A DNA stretch of 64,000 nt from Halobaculum sp. MBLA0147 (GTDB lineage Archaea; Halobacteriota; Halobacteria; Halobacteriales; Haloferacaceae), in contig NZ_JBGKAD010000001.1 of assembly GCF_041361345.1 (NCBI RefSeq), positions 1,054,001-1,118,000 on the forward strand, in the 5' to 3' direction. Positions 61,717-64,000 of the stretch are shown in pieces (position 1 is the first letter of the stretch; every line of letters starts with the position of its first letter). The notes below the pieces were generated by a model, which had not been told where the DNA came from, searched no databases, and worked only from the letters and a program-made list of their open reading frames with translations. A program made the position numbers and the translations under genes.

Positions 61717-61986
61717 ATGGTCGAGGAAGTCGTGTTCGAATCCGAGCGGCGAGAGGACCGTGCGACGGTGGCGGAGACGCTCCGGACCGTCGCGGACAGA
61801 CTCGAGGCGGACGGTCGCGTCACGCTGTCGGCCGGCGGAGAGTCGGTCGAGATCGACGTCCCCGAGCAGCCGACCTTCGAGGTGAAAGTCGAGAACGAGG
61901 GCTCCGAACGGAGTATCGAGTTCGAGTTGGAGTGGGACACCACCGACGGCGCGAGCGACACGGGTGGCTCGCTGTCCGTCGAGTGA
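61717..61986 (+). CDS. Amphi-Trp domain protein
   Basis: An 89-residue protein: MVEEVVFESERREDRATVAE, a helix (TLRTVADRLEADGRV), TLSAGGESVEIDVPEQPTFE and the terminal SIEFELEWDTTD with the conserved tryptophan of the amphi-Trp family (TIGR04354 as I recall). Function unknown; often found near stress or surface genes. Strong TATA box. Confidence 0.8.
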   Translation: MVEEVVFESERREDRATVAETLRTVADRLEADGRVTLSAGGESVEIDVPEQPTFEVKVENEGSERSIEFELEWDTTDGASDTGGSLSVE

Positions 61987-62168
61987 CGGCCGGCACACAC
62001 CGGCGTCGAGACGCGGAAACGGCTCGCTGCGGACAGACGACCGGAGCGCCGTGGTACCGCGCCACGGAGCTACCGGTTGCGTCTCCGACAGCGGGACACT
62101 GGGGCGGACCACACGGTTGAAATGCCACCGGGTCGAGACGGACGAGTGTCTATGACTGAGAGTGCACG

Positions 62169-62843
62169 GTGGGGGCGTGGGGCCAGTTCGACCCGGGGGT
62201 GGCGAGCGTGACCGACGGACCGGACGCGAGCGACACGGGCGACGCGAGTGTGACACCGGTCCTCGACGGCGGATCGGCACTGTCGGGCGACGCCCCGACC
62301 GCGACGCTGGTCGACGACTCACTCACGAGTGTCACGTCGGCCGCGGCGACGACGGCCTCGCTGGTCGTCGTCTGCGGCCCGCCGGGCGTCGGGAAGACGA
62401 CGGTCGCCGAGACGGCCGCGGAGCGACTCGACGCCACGCTCCTCCGGACGGACGTGGTCCGGAAGGATCTCTTCCCGGCGCCCACCTACAGCGACGAGGA
62501 GACCACGCGCGTCTACACGGAACTCTTGGAGCGCGCCCGGTCGCGGCTGGCTCGCGAGGAGTCGGTCGTCCTCGACGGTACGTTCCGGACCCGCGACACC
62601 CGCCGTCGTGCGGCCGGCGTCGCCGAGACGACAGACACCCCGGCTCGCCTCGTCCGCGTCGCCTGCGAGGAACCGGTGGTCCGCCGCCGCCTCGCCGACC
62701 GCGAGGACGACGCCAGCGACGCCGACTTCGCGGTCCACCGCTCGATCCGCGAGCAGTTCGAACCGCTGGAGTTGGCCCACGCCCGGATCGACAACTCCGG
62801 GACTGCGGCGGCGACGCGGCGACAGGTCGAGGAGCGGCTCTAG
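62169..62843 (+). CDS. P-loop kinase of the AAA_33/zeta-toxin-like type
   Basis: A protein of up to 224 residues. An S/T/D/A-rich stretch (1-60) precedes the Walker A motif VVVCGPPGVGKTTVAETAAE; the rest (LRTDVVRKDLFPAPTYSDEE, VVLDGTFRTRDTRRRAAGVA) fits small nucleotide/antibiotic-kinase-like ATPases that phosphorylate a metabolite. The start is uncertain: GTG 62169 or GTG 62208 are both possible and no clear promoter was found. Six bases after its stop begins the second twin-hairpin element. Confidence 0.7.
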   Translation: MGAWGQFDPGVASVTDGPDASDTGDASVTPVLDGGSALSGDAPTATLVDDSLTSVTSAAATTASLVVVCGPPGVGKTTVAETAAERLDATLLRTDVVRKDLFPAPTYSDEETTRVYTELLERARSRLAREESVVLDGTFRTRDTRRRAAGVAETTDTPARLVRVACEEPVVRRRLADREDDASDADFAVHRSIREQFEPLELAHARIDNSGTAAATRRQVEERL

Positions 62844-62848
62844 AACCG

Positions 62849-62990
62849 ACCTTTTTCACTCCTCGGGTGGCGCGCGGCGCGCGCCACCCGAGGAAAAAAG
62901 CTCGATCAAAAAGGGCCGCGAGCGCGCCGTTCGGCGCGCTCGCGGTGGATTGCGGTGCCGCGACCGCACCGCTCCGCGACCGCATCGCCG
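62849..62990. repeat. Twin-hairpin intergenic element, copy 2 (inverted)
   Basis: Reverse-complement copy of 222-365. Hairpin B has perfect 15-bp arms (62,861-62,875 and 62,879-62,893) with loop GGC. Hairpin A has perfect 14-bp arms (62,916-62,929 and 62,932-62,945) with loop TT. They are separated by AAAAAAGCTCGATCAAAAAG and preceded by CCTTTTTCACT. It begins six bases after the stop of the P-loop kinase gene, so in this orientation it could terminate that gene. Confidence 0.75.
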
Positions 62991-63178
62991 CCGCACCGCT
63001 CCGCCACCGCACCGCCACAGCACCGCACCGCCCGCTCCGCTATCGCACCGTCACAGCACCACCCGCCCCACTCCCCCACCGCTACAGCACCGCACCACAC
63101 CGCCCCACGCCGCCACCGCTCCGCTCTCGCACCCGATACTGTCTCGTCACGTCGACACACTCGAACTCGCTCACGGGG
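62991..63178. repeat. C-rich degenerate simple repeats (CACCGCACCGCT)
   Basis: Short words such as CCGCACCGCT, CACCGCCACAGCACCG and GCTCCGCTATCGCACC repeat imperfectly. The complement matches the style of the G-rich tract at 128-258 that flanks the first element copy, so the simple repeats travel with the twin-hairpin element. No gene is seen. Confidence 0.6.
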
Positions 63179-63607
63179 TCAGTCGACGACGACCGTCGTC
63201 ACCGGCACCGCCGCGGCCTTCCCGACGTGGTCCGCAACGCTCCCCGTCACGAGGCGGTCCAACCCCTGCCGCCGGTGGGTCCCCATGACGACGAAGTCAC
63301 AGTCTCGCGCCTCGACCTGCTCGACGATCACGTCACCCGGCTCTCCCTCGACGGTCGCACGCTCCAACGACACGTCGCCGATCCGGTCGGCGACCGCCTC
63401 GAACACCGCCTCCGGCGACCGCGGGTTCTCGACCGTCCCCGCCTCGCCGGCGGGCGCCGTCTCCGTCTCGTCTGCATCCGGGTCCACGACGTGGAGCGCC
63501 ACCAGTTCCGCGTCCAACGCCGCCGCGAGTGTGTGTGCGTGATCGACCACCGTCTCCACGTCGCCGTCCCCGGCGACCGGCAGGAGGATTCGCTCGTAGT
63601 CGGCCAT
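63179..63607 (-). CDS. Universal stress protein (UspA family)
   Basis: A 142-residue single-domain Usp: MADYERILLPVAGDGDVETV at the N-terminus (strand and loop), ALVALHVVDPDADET, and the nucleotide-type loop VVMGTHRRQGLDRLVTGSVA. The motif GxHxxxG with GSV is the ATP-binding form G-2x-G-9x-G(S/T). Start ATG 63607 (MADYERI) follows the family; seven upstream codons were dropped. Confidence 0.9.
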   Translation of the reverse strand: MADYERILLPVAGDGDVETVVDHAHTLAAALDAELVALHVVDPDADETETAPAGEAGTVENPRSPEAVFEAVADRIGDVSLERATVEGEPGDVIVEQVEARDCDFVVMGTHRRQGLDRLVTGSVADHVGKAAAVPVTTVVVD

Positions 63608-63700
63608 ACGCGTCCGTCGTGACACCACGGAGTTAACTCCTCGTGTTCGCCGCTCGCAGGGGGCGCCCCGGCTCCCGTTCCCACACCACCGGTGCCCGTA

Positions 63701-63709
63701 GCTTTACCC
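63701..63709 (+). promoter_or_regulatory. TATA-like box of the amidohydrolase gene
   Basis: GCTTTACCC, 25-33 bases before ATG 63734. Confidence 0.5.
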
Positions 63710-63733
63710 GACCCTGGTGGGAAGTGGTGGCAC

Positions 63734-64000
63734 ATGAGTACACTCGTACTCCGTGACGGCACCGTCGCCGACGCCGACGGCACCGTCGCGGCCGACGTGG
63801 CGGTCGACACGACGAACGGGGAGATCACGGCGGTCGGCGACGTGAGCGACGCCGTCGCCGCCGCGGACGACCTCACCGAGATCGACGCGAGCGACGACTA
63901 CGTCGCGCCGGGGCTGATCGACAGCCACGTCCACATCCAGATGGACGGCCGCGCCGACACCGAGTCGGTCCACGGCGAAGCCACGGAGTCACTCGCGCTG
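63734..64000 (+). CDS. Amidohydrolase, N-terminal part (runs off the window)
   Basis: The first 89 residues read MSTLVLRDGTVADADGTVAA and then APGLIDSHVHIQMDGRADTE. The HxH in DSHVH is the first metal-binding motif of the amidohydrolase superfamily (dihydroorotase, imidazolonepropionase and related enzymes). The rest of the gene lies beyond 64,000, so the exact reaction cannot be named. Confidence 0.8.
   Translation, partial: MSTLVLRDGTVADADGTVAADVAVDTTNGEITAVGDVSDAVAAADDLTEIDASDDYVAPGLIDSHVHIQMDGRADTESVHGEATESLAL

Noticed and set aside
62162-63622. 486-codon plus-strand frame through the kinase gene and the hairpin element
   Set aside because: It overlaps two well-supported genes and runs through C-rich simple repeats; the resulting protein is mostly Arg, Pro and His.

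Overview
This 64 kb window comes from a halophilic archaeon of the class Halobacteria, placed near Haloferacales/Halobacteriales without naming a genus. The evidence is a very high GC content with GC-rich third positions, strongly acidic proteins with D/E-rich tails and linkers, archaeal-type ribosomal and RNA polymerase operons, TATA-like promoters 24-33 bases before many start codons (leaderless transcripts), and many haloarchaea-specific families (AglD-type glycosyltransferase, CheF-like protein, double-fold histone, Kae1-Bud32 fusion, TrmY, halocyanin, Lrp/AsnC regulators). It is chromosomal housekeeping DNA with some accessory insertions.

Layout. 0-15 kb: propionate/methylmalonyl-CoA metabolism (mutase large subunit and epimerase), an o-succinylbenzoate-CoA ligase with long acidic additions, adenylate kinase, F420-dependent NADP reductase, an amino-acid permease fused to UspA domains with a TrkA-like partner, two Lrp regulators, a HAD phosphatase, an inositol-phosphatase-like enzyme and a soluble double-GAF histidine kinase. 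15-21.6 kb: the translation/transcription block tRNA-Ser, uS13, uS4, uS11, rpoD, tRNA-Leu, eL18, uL13, uS9, rpoN, rpoK, enolase, uS2. 21.6-30.5 kb: a 28-bp minisatellite, a sugar isomerase/oxidoreductase pair, a large protein joining a degenerate tyrosine-recombinase-like domain to a CheF-like domain, small proteins, initiator tRNA, and a GT2/GtrA glycolipid pair. 30.5-44 kb: UPP synthase, MscS channel, HD hydrolase, MFS transporter, AbrB protein, a compositionally chimeric lipoprotein, tRNA-Gly, divergent peptide-type ABC permeases, a TrxR-like flavoprotein, archaetidylserine synthase, halocyanin and AglD-like protein. 44-64 kb: HEAT-repeat protein, arylsulfotransferase-like protein, NUDIX hydrolase, histone and HDAC operon, eL43, rpoP and Pcc1, aldehyde dehydrogenase, PsiE-like protein, a lipoamide-dehydrogenase-like flavoprotein, a phosphoesterase, Kae1-Bud32, eS24, TrmY, tRNA-Pro, a response regulator, an amphi-Trp protein, a P-loop kinase, UspA and the start of an amidohydrolase.

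Functional links: the KEOPS complex is represented by Pcc1 and Kae1-Bud32. Surface biogenesis is represented by AglD, the GT2/GtrA pair, UPP synthase, archaetidylserine synthase and a tiny PGF-CTERM-like protein. Chromatin control is suggested by the histone-HDAC pair.

The least explained structures are non-coding or chimeric. A twin-hairpin element of about 140 bp occurs in inverted copies near both ends of the window. Tandem repeats repeatedly start at or just after stop codons. Two tRNA genes have a copy of their own 3' end shortly downstream. The recombinase-like/CheF-like fusion keeps the fold signature but has lost most catalytic residues.
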